From Lingula anatina (Eukaryota; Brachiopoda; Lingulata; Lingulida; Lingulidae): a stretch of DNA of 64,000 bases. Shown piece by piece: positions 25,001 through 40,000 of the stretch. The stretch is from the NCBI RefSeq assembly GCF_001039355.2, contig NW_019773848.1, forward strand, positions 589,683-653,682. The letters run 5' to 3'. Positions within the stretch are counted from its first letter, which is position 1, and the number at the start of each line of letters is the position of its first letter. The translations under genes were made by a program, and so were the position numbers. A model generated the notes under the pieces. The model saw only the letters and a program-made list of their open reading frames with translations, had not been told where the DNA came from and searched no databases.

Positions 25001-28000
25001 GATGTTTTTAAATACCGATTTTAATTTTGATTCCTGATGTTTGCTTGATTTTAAGCCTTTTTTCTTTACGACTAGGGGCATTTTACATGCACGGGGTCTA
25101 AAATATTAATATGCTAAAACAGAATGAGATATACATTCATCAGTTTTTTCCATTTTAAACTACATTTTTGTCAAAAAATACCAATAACTGTGTCAAAAAT
25201 GTCAAGCTGCATTACACATACCTGCAAAGATTTGGGATTGCAGACAAACTCGGGCACTTGGGATGGTTAGAAAGGAAATAACTGATGAGCACGAACAGTG
25301 AAAATAAGTTATGCGTGCCTCCCATAGCATATAGCAGCAAATCGTATATCTCTACCGACGACGTATCTGGGTTGGGGCTGAAAAGGAGAATTATATTTGA
25401 TAAAAACGTGAACACGTTTGATTTTCACTTTACACTTTCAAAATATTCTCAATAAGGGGCTGTCAATGTTCATTTAATAGAGCTCACACATATATACATA
25501 TAGGCCCTATGTACGTCAGTGTTCATACAGATTACGTATGAGTGTAAAGGCAGTTTACATCGGTAATTCAGGTTAAACTAAGCATCCCATAGGTCCGATG
25601 GTCTGCAAATTGGTTTGAAAGTCAGGATTCCGTCGCACTTGTCGGTACAAGAGATAATACATGTATATAGTAGTCACCTATTTATCACGTCACTAAAACA
25701 GTACAGGTTGGGTTGTATTATTACAAGTGCATAGCGATTTCCTTACGCTTTCTATGAATAGGCCGTTTTTGTTTCCAGTGACTTACTTGTAAATGGCGTG
25801 GTCAAGATGTGTCATATTTTCAGGCGCTTGACTCATGTCATAAGGTGCCTTCCAGGCCCATAGCATCAAGACGTTGATGGCTACACTCAGCAATATAACA
25901 AGGTAGTTCCACAGCAGCCTGTTGAGCGAACAACAAACACAATCAGCACAATCAGTCCTGTGAAATATTAACTCTGAAATTGTGTTTTACACAAACATAT
26001 CCAGTAACTGAGTGAACTTACTGCTGTTCAATTTGACTTAACAAAGACGACAAGTACAGGTACTCTTACTATTATACTTATTATTGCTACCAACTACAGA
26101 TATCATTTTGGGGAACTGAAGCACAACCGTCTTACGCTCGTGCGCCAAAATGTAATCCCGCTGACTACATGTACGAAATGAAATGGACGAATACCAGAAT
26201 TTTGTGAAGAAAACGGCGATTGGATTCCTCAGCATCTTCCGCTGGTAGTAGATGTCTTTGAGGATGTCCTTTGACCACGCCATCAAATCACGAATCTTGT
26301 TGCTAGGCGACGAGCGGTCAACATCCCATTTTAGTTTTTCCTTCACTTCTTCTCTCAAAACGTTCTACGGAAGAAATAGTATAATGTGGATTTTCTTATT
26401 ATATTTAAAGGTCACACAGTAATTAAAATTAAGACACGTAAAACTGATATAAGGCAATTTTGAAAAAGAGACTTACCTTGTTTTTCACCCTGAAGTGCAC
26501 TTTTTGGAGATTTCCATCTTTCATCAATTCTATTGACATTGAATTCTTCTTGTAATAGTTGTAAGCGGCCATTTGGTCTGGTGTTATTACGAGACCAGCT
26601 GAAATCAAGCAACAAAACTCGTGATTTGAAAATTCTAGAAACGTTCTGAATGAAACAAGAAGAAAATTATCTAGGCATTTATAATTTATTGCCTGTGGGC
26701 ATTATCTTTCTCTCATATAACTTCAATCAATGTGTATTTCAAACTTTGTTATTTTAACAAATCGGGTTTTAATTCAGGTTTTTTACCTTTTTCGTTCAGC
26801 ACGGGATCAATGTCGTAAAACCGTGCCATCAGCAGAAAGTAGAGGAAGCCAACCTCGTAAGCCTTGTCTTTCAAGTCATTCTTTTTGTTTTTTTCCTAGA
26901 AAATTCAAAGTGATCTACATGTAGAAGCGATGGAATAAGACAAAAAGTCACTATCCACTGTAATACTTATCAAATTGACTGTACAAAAATAATTTCTGTT
27001 ATAAAATCCAATTTAACAAAAATTTAAATACTCGTAAAAATTTTTTCTCAAACCTCTATATATGTACATGGATTTTGTTGGCGATAGGTAGTACATATTC
27101 ATGCTATTCATTTGCATTTTACCCATGCGACATTCAAAGGAGATTTTTTTATCACTTGACAGTACATGGTATAATAATAATACAGTACACGTCACAACTG
27201 AGATACTGCTAACGTGCAGATTACACTTTTCTAAAACAGGGACATTACATTTACATGTTTCAAAAACAAGGAAATTACATTTAACTATCATTTCGGAGTG
27301 CAACACGATGGCAAGGTCTACTTTTTAGTGAAAGACAGTCTGATAATATAATAAAGTTTACTTATGAAGAGAACAACAGAAAGGGAACACTTAAAAACAC
27401 ATGCCAAGCAAACACGTTTAATATATAATACATGTAGGTAAATGAGTTAACGTTATGTTAGGTGATGAGCGTCTGCTTTCAGTGAACAGATTTTATACCC
27501 TTAGCTTTTACATACCAAGATGCATGGAATAAAAATTAGTCTAGGAAATTGACAAAAACGCCGGGGATAATTTAAAAGCCACTTCCATGTGAAAGGGGGG
27601 ACAAATAGGGTAAGGATTGCTACTGTAGGTCTATCTATCATTTTCTACTTACCATTATTTCTCTTAGTAAACCGCCACCCATCTGTGATAGGTTTTTCAT
27701 GTTATCTCCCATATTGGTGCTTATCTTTGCTTTATATGTTGGAGGCTGTAAAGGCATGCAATCATGCATATGCAATGAAATGGTTGCCATGTTGAGGCAG
27801 ATTTGTATGTGTAGGATAGAAGAATTCCATTTTAATACAGTTAAAAGAGTAGTTCAAAGCAAAGATTTTAGTCATATAAGTAAATTATGTTGAGAATAAC
27901 ATTTGTATATTTCCAAAGACAATGATAAAGAAAACGCTTTAATATTTCATCTTTTGGCTGGCAACATTTACAAACATAACCATCCCTGTATGCCATTTCC

Positions 28001-31000
28001 TATACAAACCACTCAGGTCATAAATTATAACACATCATAGTTGAATATCCCAATACACACCCGTTAGAAAAAAAAGCGAATCACAATAAACACCCCAACC
28101 TCAGAGTTAAAACACGAACAAAACAAAAACAAGCTGACACAATAGATTAGACGGAGCGCTGTACAATCCGGGTTGACCACGATGAAATTGCGCTACAAGA
28201 ATTGAAAAATAGCAAAATAGGTTTTTAAAAAATCAGAGCACGAAATTCCACTTTTTGATAAAAGTAACAACATTTAGTGGAAAAATTAAACTGATTTCCA
28301 TGCGTATATCTTCTTAATTGCCATGGAAAACTTAAACAAGTGGGGACAAAACCTTAAACTAGACAAAATATAAATGTCCGAGGCAGACAAAAATGTAAAA
28401 CATCCGAGACAGATACTACGATATTTTTGACCACATAATAAATTTTATCACAGGTGAATTATTTAAATCGTAGGAATCGATTAATATTTGAATGATCAAA
28501 TTCAATAATCAAGTTTTTAATTACTTTAAATAAGTTAATTTTACTGAATTTTCCCTATACAAGATGATACAAATGACATTGTTCATTTTAATTTCACAAA
28601 ATCATTACATCAAGTCAGCATATATATATAAGGGACTTTCGTTTTTGTCTATAAATTGCATATGCAGGTAAAATGTGATATAATAAGAAAAAAAGACATA
28701 TTATACACATTTTGGCACAACTTTGGGCAATAGAGAAGATTGATACTCGGCATTTTGATCGTGGTCAACCCTACGTGATTCCACGCAATAAAGGTAAACA
28801 TTTATCTAATTATTACCTGGTGAATGCTGTAACAATCTACCATACACCTGTAGACAGCTTCTTTATCTACTGTATCCTTCACCTCCCTGGCCACTTTTAT
28901 GGGTTCAGGACCGTTCTCTTCAATAAGACTCACGAGAAGATTGGCTATCACTTCTCGTAGTTCAAGTTGCTAAAATACATTTTTCTGGCTATTTAAAATT
29001 ATGAAGTCATTTTTTTTTCAAATTAGTTACAAGTTTACACATATCAAATGATTTATGTATACATCAAATTTCATGCTTGAATAAAGACGATTTATTTGGT
29101 ATTTACTGATAAATGAGCACTGTATTCTTAGATAATAAATGAACACATATATTTGATTTTATACCATTTCCATCGATATGCCTTCATATTTTCCAGCTCT
29201 CAGGATGAAGTTAATGTAATCCACAACTTTGTTGTCCAACAAAACAACCCTATTGGCTTGGTTTCCCTGAATAACATAGAACCGAAGTCCTTTAAGTAAA
29301 AAAGCGATGCGAGAGTTTGATTTAGAAGTTTTTGGAATAAAAAACAGAGCTATTTTAAAGGCTTAACGCGTTTTATGAATGTGTTAATGTGATTGAAACC
29401 TTTCATTTAACCTTCCAAACTCATAGAATTACTGTTGTCAATCAAAAGAAAAGTCAATTGTCATGATGTCGCAAAAATCTCAGATACTAAGTCTAAGGCA
29501 GTGATGTCCCTTTTTCGTCAATAAAAAAGGTAAATAAAACAATACAGTCAGAATGAATACATACATACTGGCAAATGAATAATGAAAAACAACATCATAA
29601 AAAGGCCATGGGTTTTGAGATCACAATTGTTCATTTCATGAGCTAAATACATACGGCAGTGAACTCGTTGAGAGTGCTGAACAGCTGAATGACAAGGTCA
29701 ATGGTGCTGGCGGTAATGTTGGAGTAGACAACGTTCACAAACTGGGCAGTGTCCGCCACTACGTTGATGGATTTAATGTTATCTGGTTGATCCCGTAGGT
29801 AATCCTGTAATAGCAAAGTGATAAAAATAAGTTTTAAAGACACTTTTACTATTGTTATGCCTTCTAAAACCACCACTATAGGTGGAAGGAAAAAGAGACC
29901 AACAACAAATTCAACCATCATCACGATCACCGCAAGTCGGCTGAACAGTGCTTGTACGGTACTGTACAATGTCATCTACGATAATCCTACGGCTTAAGAG
30001 CCTACGATTTAAAAAAAATTTGTCAAAAGTTTTAGCTTGACTTAATCGTAGAGGCTACGCAGGCCGTGTACCTGTGCGATTTCGTACTTTTTTGCACGGC
30101 CACCTCCTGCCTTCCGCACAGACGCTACATGAAATGGGATTTTACATGCAGTATACGAGCACCGTACGGACATCGCATGGCAAAATGTAATTTTGGCCTA
30201 AGACAGAGATTTCAATAATACTTTCGTATCTTACAAGAGATACAACTTCTGTAAACAATATCCCTCTTTTAATTTTACTGTATTAGATATATCGGTATCA
30301 ACTACGGCCTCCGAATTTGCGTTTTTCTCAAGGTGCCTGAGCGATAATTTGTTTGTAAACACACGTGAGTTCTTAAATTTACTCAAGTTTTTTCGGACGC
30401 GTCTACGACGAAACCAGTCGGTCAAATTCCTTCAATCGATCGATATTCTAAATTGCATGCCATTACCTTTACTAAAGAGATTCGAAGGGATGGGCTGTGC
30501 ACGGTTTACCTGAATACTTTGGTTTTGTCCATCACACATAGCAGCCAGCAGTCTCAACACCAGCACAATGTAGCCTTCGTCTTTAAACTCCAGGCCGTCC
30601 AAAACATCATCTTCCTCAACGTCCACAGAGAGGTTGTCAGAGCCCTAGAGAATGGCACAGCTAGCACGTGTTAGTTTCTAAATTAGGTAATTTTTAGTTA
30701 AAGCTAAAAGGTTAGGAGTGTGTCTACAGCCTACCTGGAATCGGTTTACGTTTTATCTCAAACTTTGATCTAATCCATGTAAAACAGTAGGTAGACAGAA
30801 TAGCATTTCAAACGGGTACATAACAGGCTTTAAAACGAGTTTTAGCAGAAATCATATGCAATATGTCACTTTCAAATCAATTCTCAAACAATCCAAATAA
30901 ATAATATTTATGCTTAATGCAAATCTCAGTGCTTATTAGACCGGCCAGAGGCCTATGGCACGAGTTACGAACTGAAGTATACGCGACGTTTATGGCCTCA

Positions 31001-34000
31001 CTGGTGTGCCGTCTTTTGTAGTAATGGCGAAGATGCGCGAGGAGCAAACAAATTTGAAGACAGCTGAGTATATAACTGAACACAATCAAAGAGGAGAAAA
31101 ATCGACACTAAAGTCAGATTTTGGAGAAAATGGTATGCATCAATGCTGATAATCATTTAAGCACGCTGTATCAGACACTTTTCTAATATTACTTGAACAA
31201 TAATATTGACACTTTTTCACAAAATCATAAGCCCCTTAAATTATTATACTGGTCAGGTTTAGTTATTATCAGTATTGATAATATAAATGTCAGTTTTGTA
31301 AAGCATATGCAAGACATAAGAGACATAAAACATTGGTCAAAAAGGTTGTCCCACCCCCAATTCCATGTGCTTGTATTTACAAATGATAACCTCACAGGTG
31401 CAAATTGTGATTAACAGTGCTTTTTATTCCAGATAGCATAGCTAGCATGATAAATGGTTAAAACATACAAATAGCGGTGAAAATATCCATATTTTATACC
31501 ATTTATTCACATTTAACTCATGCACCCCCTCAAATCCAGTGTCTCACTGTGATTTCAACAGAGAATGAATTGTCCATAAAATTGAAAGGACACCGCCTAG
31601 CGTTCGTTAAAGGTCACGTGTCTAATAGCTTGCGTGTCTACCGTGCACTGCAATCATCTACGGTAGGCGGCGCGACAGGCCTGTAACAAGGGTTACAATG
31701 CTGTTTTGTGTGTAACCCTTGCTGAAGGCTTATCGTGCCGCCTACAGGAATTAATTGCAGCGAGCAGTAGTTTACAACTGTGAGGTGATTATTTGTAGAT
31801 AAAATCACATGGAATTGGTGGTGGGACAACCTTTTTTACCTTTGTTGTATATGACATTCGACGTACTCCCGAGGTTTCTGACCCCCTAAATGACATACAT
31901 TTTGGACAACGATAGAAAATATCCCACAATTAGATTAAAGAAAGTGACAAAAGCACGATGCGTATCTCTACATGTTAACAATATATAACATACCTCAACC
32001 ATCACCTCATTCAGTTCAATGTCATTGTGATTTGAACCAAATACTAATGGCGTTTCTTCGTTCAGTGAACCATTGGGTAGCTTGAACCTTTGTAAGGAAT
32101 TGCATTTTGAGCTGGCAGGGGAAATGCTGGTAAGCCCCGATTGCCTATCTCTTTGCAGTGCCCGTAAAGAGTTGGCCCGCGCCTGAAGAAAAGATAAGTG
32201 AGCACCACGTACGGAGGAGGAGGAGGCAAGACGGGATAGTGCCGTGGTCTGTTCACACGCAGAACTAACTTAAGACGTCAATAACTTCACAGAAGACCAG
32301 ATAACATGGTCATCGGTCTAAGTTGTCCTTCGTGTAAACATACCTGGACATATGTGTGGTGGACGTGTACTACACACACGAGTATGGATGATACTAAAAA
32401 TGCATAGAACAACCATACTTCGGCTTCATTTCACAGATTGCGCAGCGAATGGTACGCCTGGTCCTCGTTTTTGGTTTTATTTTGTTAGTTATATAGAACT
32501 CGGTGAAGTTAGTCGCCACTAGGCAGAATACTCGGAAAAACAAAACTCATTCGGAGAGAATGTTCATGAAACAATTCACACGTGACCAAAATGCCTTCGT
32601 TTGGTTTTATCGCCATGCGTTTGATTTTCACTTTTTTCTTTTAGAAATTTCACAGTACATTTCACCTTTCGAAAAACGAGTAGTACTGCCATTACAGGTG
32701 TTTCGGAAGTTGTTAATTGCATTGTTCTACAAGCAGATGTAAAAATGTTTTGTTTATGAACAGTGCTACACACGAACTAAGGTTAGTACAGTTCATCTAA
32801 GTTTTGTTTTAATATCTTGTCCTACAGCAACCAATATCTACAATATTTCTAAATTATCAGGTTAAAATTGATGCTATTATAAACACATAGAGATTTCATT
32901 AATTCACCACTTACACCCTTCATAAGTCTTGACTGTCGTCGCGACCTTTCAATTGCCTGTATATCCTAAAAAGAAAAGGCATTACTACCGCACCAACACC
33001 GCAATCCAAAAAACAAACAGAAACCAAAGTTCTAAAAAATCAGAAAAAAATCACGCATTAAATTCTCACTCCATGATTCCTTTGACCACTCAAAGATAAG
33101 GGAGAAATACTCTCTAAAGTTTCTCTATGTTTGAAAAGAGTTATGATGCGTACTGAAAACGTTTGTAAACTAAGTACTTAGCAAAGCAGCAAAATGCCCA
33201 ATACAAGTAAAATAACGAAAAGAACCTCTTTACCGAAGTGTCCCGTGCATTGATATGATATTATATTGAAATACACAAGAAGTCAATGTGCTTTTAGAAA
33301 ATATTTCCATTCTACCAATTATCTGAATGGAATGTGCACCCAGTTAGTAGAAAATTAAGTAACGGATTCCTAAAACACTTTTTTCAGTATTCCACTTGGT
33401 ACAAAGTATTGAGGATAGCTAATATAAACATCAGACAGTACCAAACACGGACATAGAAGTTGCAACAACGAGAACTTTCATTTAGGGATCTTTCATTTTC
33501 AAATACATTATGCATTAAAATAAGAACATTTGTACATTGCTTGTCACATTGCCGTGCTGTGGTCCTTACCTTCATCGCCTTCCTGCCAACAGTAAGGTTA
33601 GTCTGTAGACTTTTTGCTTGCGTCATAGATTCCTTGACCCTGGCTTCATGCTGAGTAGCTAATGCGCGCCTGGAAGAGAACAGTTTAGTATATGAATAGG
33701 AATGCAGTCCTGTGCATAGTCGACTGGTCATATGTACATTCTAATGGTCATTAAAGACATGAAAATGATACGGTAGTTGTTTTTTTTCTGACCAGCAGCG
33801 AGTGAAGAAACCGTAACACTTAAAAATTAAGTATTATCAAATGCTTCAATCTGAGAATGAAGGGGGAATTGATATCTAATAAAAAGTTAACAACAGGAAA
33901 ATTCATGCGCATGTAATAGCGTATGTATAGGCCTAGATAGGTAGAAAAAGATCGAGAGTGTCAAGCATAGTGCACGGTGCGGGATAAGATAATCCTATTT

Positions 34001-37000
34001 AATATGCAGTAGTATCTTTTCAAGCTTACACTACGGTAAAGGAACGCATCTAAAAGCTGTAATAGACACATGCATTAGAATTAACATATGACAAAAAAAA
34101 AACAAACTAATTTATCAACCCTAAAATATACGTTGTTCTGGACATCATGATTATTGTAATGATAGCAAATTGGTCACTAAATATTTTATGCGTTTGATAC
34201 TTCTGCTCTATTTAATACTGAGGCAAAATATTCAGTTCGGTTTAATGTACACAGAAAAAAATCCAAAGTGAAATCAAAGAGTGGCACAGTGCCATTTGCC
34301 AATGATAGAAAAGGGGTGTAGTTATATATACATGTATCAGCAGACGCCATGTGTACATAACCACGTGCCTTTCAAAGATAACAGTTATTAAACAATGGGT
34401 CCTCGTATCTGCATATTCACAGTTAAGAACGCATTGTTTTGTTGCTTAACATGTCAGTTTTGCAAATATTTAGAATACATCAGCGTTTTTCATTGTCAGG
34501 AACTTTCCTTAGACACACCCACCTCTCTTTCAATCCATTGGCAGCTATTTCAAGGCGTATTCGGATGGCGAAAAAGAATGTTTCCGTCCTCATACTCTTG
34601 AAAACATCTAACATGGTTCTCTACTCACAGCAAAGGAAAGTGGAAACGAAAATAAACCGATAAGTAATAATGGAAAATAACCAAAAGGCCAATGCAAAAA
34701 AAGTAAACAACAATGAAAGAGCACATTTACACACATAAAAAGCAATCGTACGGACAGGGTTCATTCAGAATGGTCCATGACGTGCGTGGGACTGTTCGCG
34801 CCAGGGTGCGGAGTAAGACACCAGAACCGCGGAGTAAAAAAAAGTGCGAAGCAGAAAAACTTCAAGGCTCTCTTTCACTTCTACACTCGTTCATAAATTT
34901 TAAGATGGAAGAGAAAATATGAAGTCACCGATTTTGAGTAGTAGGTGAAAGAACTTGTTAATACAAACATTGATACCGTGAAAATGATCATCTACGTGTG
35001 TTTATCGTGTATAATGTTCCCATGTGAAGTCGAGAACAGGGTGACATGTTAATTGGCAATTTTTTGCCAGTGATTAGAGCCGTGTTCCTGCGAGTGTCTT
35101 GCTCTCTACCCGTTATGAGATTTGCCCTCTGCCAACTGCATCCCTGTAAACAAGCCGAACTGTCTCGATCCATACTCGGACAGAACCCTACCTCTCTTTT
35201 ATCGCTATTGCCGACAACTGAAGTCGACAGCGAATTGCAAAGAAGAACGATTCCTTCTTGGTACTCATGAAGTATTCCAACATGGCTTTCTGTGTGCGGC
35301 ATTGAAAAGTATACGGTTAAATATGTGTAACTGTACTATGAAAATCTCAAAATTTTAAATAATATCAATAGCTTTTAATAAATGATACATTCTTAAGGAG
35401 AAATTACAATACTGAAAATCAAGTCGTTTAAACTCTTCCGTCATCCTTAAGGGAATCGTTTTTTAATCGCATGAGTTAAAAAGTATACCTGTACGTTTCT
35501 GTTTGCATTAAACAACATAATGGACAAGAACGCTAGACTCTCTCTAACGATAGCGTTACTTGGTCTTCCTAGATGGGGAAGCACTTCCTCCACAGCGCTA
35601 TACGAGTTCAAAGTATTCTGTACTTCCAGAATTACTTTCAGTTGCCTATAAAATAAAGGTTATTTTGAAGGGCTATTTTTTATTCAGCAACCATTTTCAT
35701 CTTTACAAATGCCATCCCCAAAATGAGGCTTCATGAGTTAGAGCAGGGCATAAAGTGTAAGTGTTCACGAAGAATTCAGATGAACAAAAATACAAGTATA
35801 AAACACATTTCCTGAATTAGTCTCTGGGTATAACCAATCCAGACCTTGCAAAATCTTTAAAAAAAAAACGTATCGAAAGTGGTTGCATACTTTTGAACTT
35901 TCTTGTCCTGGGTGTTCTCTTCCCAGTCTTCTCTGAGTTTTCGCTCCTCGTTGTGGATAACGGCGCGCAATATTTGAAGAGATTTAATATCCAACTCATC
36001 ATTTTCATAAGTGCCGTCCTTCGGATTCACGGCATTGGCTGAGACACTGAAACAGAGCATAAATACATCATTAACACACTCGATCTCTTATGTAGACCCA
36101 AAGAGAGCGGATGATTATCCATATTGTACAGTTGAAAAGAAGAAATGTATCAGAATAATAAAATTAAATTACATGTATGTAGACATACAGCTCTTAGATA
36201 TAAAAAGACAGTCAAATCGCAGAAAAAATAATGAACTATATAAAAACTGATGAATTTTTTTTTCATTTCTATTTTTCACTTACGCGAGTTGCTGCACAAG
36301 CTTGCTGACGTTCTGGTATCGCTTCGCTATGTTCTTTTCATTATGCTTGACGAAGCATCGCACATGGGCCTGAAATTCCTCACCAAGCGGCAGGTCCTCA
36401 TCTCCGCCTATTTCCGTGTACTCTGTAAAATGGGACGTTTTCTATTTTAAGTTGAAGACGTATTTCACATTAAGACAGTGCAAATTAACACCGGTATTTA
36501 AAAGAAAACAAGATTCTGCAGTTAGTACATGTATTAAGCATGACAAATTATCATTTGCATTTATCAAGTCCGTGAGGAAATATTGGCTATCAACTTCCAA
36601 TTCGGTTGTACCGCACTGTTTAATAGACAGACCTGAGTCTTTAATGGATATCCATATAGACAAATGAACGTAGATGTACCTCGTTTAGACTTGTGCTTCA
36701 GCTGTGCCGTCACGGTGTTGTGGCCACCATATACCAGGCTGCAATTCACGGAGAAGGCCCGGAATTTCTTGTTTAACTCGTCTTCATTTTGATAGTATAT
36801 GGTGTATGTCTAAAGCACAGTAAAACCCGCATTAATTTCAGTAATTGGATGGGTAAAATGTAAAAGTCACTTGTTATAAATCGTGCTACTTGTTTCGAGT
36901 AAAATGAAATTATTTCATTATCAGATCCTTTGTAATACCTTAAAATATCTAGAAAAAGAAATGGTACCTTAGGATGACACTGTGTCTCTTTGCAAACAAA

Positions 37001-40000
37001 TGACAAAAGAAAAACCATTAAAATAGTAACTTACATCTATCGTCTCGCGGGTTGGATCTCGCAAACATCTTCCATTTCCATACTGCTCAATGAACCCTTC
37101 CATCACCTGAAAATACGGCAAATTTACTTGTTTGTCGAAGACCTAGCTTTATTCACCTCTATATCCACTGGCGGATCCAGGCTTTAACTGACTAGGAGCA
37201 CAGCTAATCATGAGCCCTAACCTCTGGATTCGCCTTTGGAGTCCAAGCAAAGACAAAGCATATAGTAAGCACACTATTTTAAGTGGCCATCTGCGTCCAT
37301 TCAGGGAGCTATTAATTGTGTGGCTACGATTCGTAAGATCCTGCATGCACTATAGAGTAAGTTCTAGCAAATGTGATTCAGTACTAAGTATCCAAAAATA
37401 CCTTTCAGTTAAGGGTACAATTGCAGACTGTAAATGGGAATGCGTTCAACACAGATTTTTATACATAAAAGTTCTCTTTAACAATCGATCGAGATTTGAA
37501 AAAAACAAACAGAACTTTATTATATGAACTTCATCATTAAAAGATGCTAAAAAAGGTTTGTGCCATTTATTACGGTGGAGCTGACATGCACATTAATAGA
37601 TAACGGTGGCAGTGCTGACATTCCTGGTATTAACAATGTGATGTACTTCGGTCTCATGCTTGTGTTCTAGCAGTATCTGGCGGCATAGGGGCAAACTCAT
37701 ATGCTGTGAATTGATGTTGTTACCATATTAAGTGCAAGGTCACTAAACACCTACCGTGTCAGCTTTCAAATATTCAGTCTGGTAGAAGTATTCAAACAGT
37801 AAAATTTGCTGCAAAATGGTCATGTCCTCTTCTTTTTTTCAATTACATTTTTGTCGCAATGCAGGTTTATTAAACGATAAATTCGCTTTGGATGAATAAT
37901 TCCCCCAAAATTATCCCATGAACTTTTGCAATCCATCAATTCTATAGCGATACCGTTAAGTCACTTTTTAAATTATCATTACAAAACACACTACCTTTAA
38001 AGTCGGTATCTGCTGGTCACATTACAAGTCAAAACAATATTGCGTCAGTTTGTTAAAAGTTTGGGGGGAAATGACCATGATGCAATGAATCACATAACAC
38101 AGCGAGGCAAAGCGGTCAAATGCGAGAGGGCAAACATTTAAACTGTAACCAAGGGGTAAGTCAACCTGTTTGTATTCTACCTTATACGTATTTTTCCACA
38201 ACTGAACCTGTTTCGGTTTGAGGGATGGATAGTTAGTTAATGCTGACTCTGTGGATAACTGGAAGAGAGAGATCCCAAGACAAAGAAAACATCAGAAAGT
38301 ATCATCATGCAACAGATGGTCCCATCAGCCAGTTCCTCAACATCAACACAATTACAAAACGGGTTCCACAATCTAATTCCCAAATAGTGATCTTTTAATC
38401 ATTCAGTGCGCCTGATATTCTGTGGTAAAATAAATGAAAAATCAGCGACTCACTGTGCGCTTATCACCACGAAACTGTACATATGAAATATTCAATACAA
38501 AACTCAATCATCATAAATCATGGGCTTAATGCCCCATCCTTACACACGGTCATGCTTAGTGCTGTAGATACACGAAAAAGCTTCAGAAACGAGAGAGCGT
38601 GTATGGGTGTGCATCACTAAGGTTATATGATCATTTTTAAAAATATTTTTCAAGGCATGAAGTAGTGAGACAGAGTGATAAACATAAAACCAGTATAATA
38701 CCCATTGTATGAAGAAATATTATATCGATGTTTTTGTAAATAAATTTTAATAATAAATATAAATATAAATAATAATAAAAATAAATTTTAATTGAATGAA
38801 TTTATGGATCACCATTTTCTCGAATGGATCTTCACAAAGCCATGAAATGTAAAGTAAGCCATCATCGTACGCCACGCAAATCCCAAGATTCTAACGTTGA
38901 ATACTGCAAACCTGCAATATTCATGACTAAAATCAGTAATTAAGATGGTAAACATATTTGACTTACGTTCTTTGGAATAGAAGACGACTGCAGAACGCTC
39001 GGAACACACCCAATGAGGACTTTCAAATGTGTCGCATTGCAGAGTACTGCTCCAACCCGGTCGCACCACAGCTGAAAAGAAAATAATGTATGGGCACATA
39101 TACATACAGTGTATGTATATATATTGAACACAAAACATGCGTATAATTTGTATTACATACGGAAACCTTCTTCATTCTCGTCAGTTTTAAGTAAAAAGGC
39201 TTTAGGACTACCGTCACGAAGAAAAGGAAACCACTTTATCATATATTTGAATTTTCAAACTTTGTTTGACCACTCATGTATCAAATTAGATATACGAGTC
39301 TAATCTCCCCAAAACATTTACACATAAAATATTGGTATATACGTATATATGATTTTTTAAAATACGATAATCGAATCCCCATTAGTAAACATCTGCTCAC
39401 CACGAGGGAGTGTGCTAACTGATCCACATACTCCAATTCGTCTGGGTACAACTCCTTGTCGGGCGAATAGAACTTTGTGAAGAACGTCTTGAACAGAAAA
39501 CAATTATAGTTACAACGGGATGGCTCAAAATATTGTGAATTTAAAGAGAAAATACAACAAAAATATTTAAAGGAAATTTTGAATAAATACCGATTTAAAT
39601 ACTGTTATGAGACTAGTGAGAACTAGACCTGCCTGCAAAAAGGGTAAGACAGCGTCAAAGAAGTAAAATAGAGTTGCGTGCGCTGCTCCATCTGAATCGT
39701 CCATCTCTGCAACAGCCCTAGAAAAAGAAATCAAAAATGAGCAGAACCATAATGATATCCTAAAATTTAACAGCATGGATTTTCAACCACAAAATTTTCA
39801 ATCAGATGCATGTTTGCCTTAAGGAGATCTCAGAGGTACGGCCTTGCATTTATAGCAGCGTATATTAAAGCGCTTTACTTAACTGCATACTAAATTTTTT
39901 TTTTAATGGAGAAGCTGTTTTTGTAAAGAAAAGATATGTTGATGACACATACCCTTTAGGTGGTGGCGCCCGCATCACCTCCACTGTCTTCACTTCATTC

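Noticed and set aside
34988-35358. Three overlapping ORFs of 74-104 codons between IP3R-like exons 41 and 42
   Set aside because: They overlap on opposite strands, share no frame with neighbouring exons and contain no known motif.
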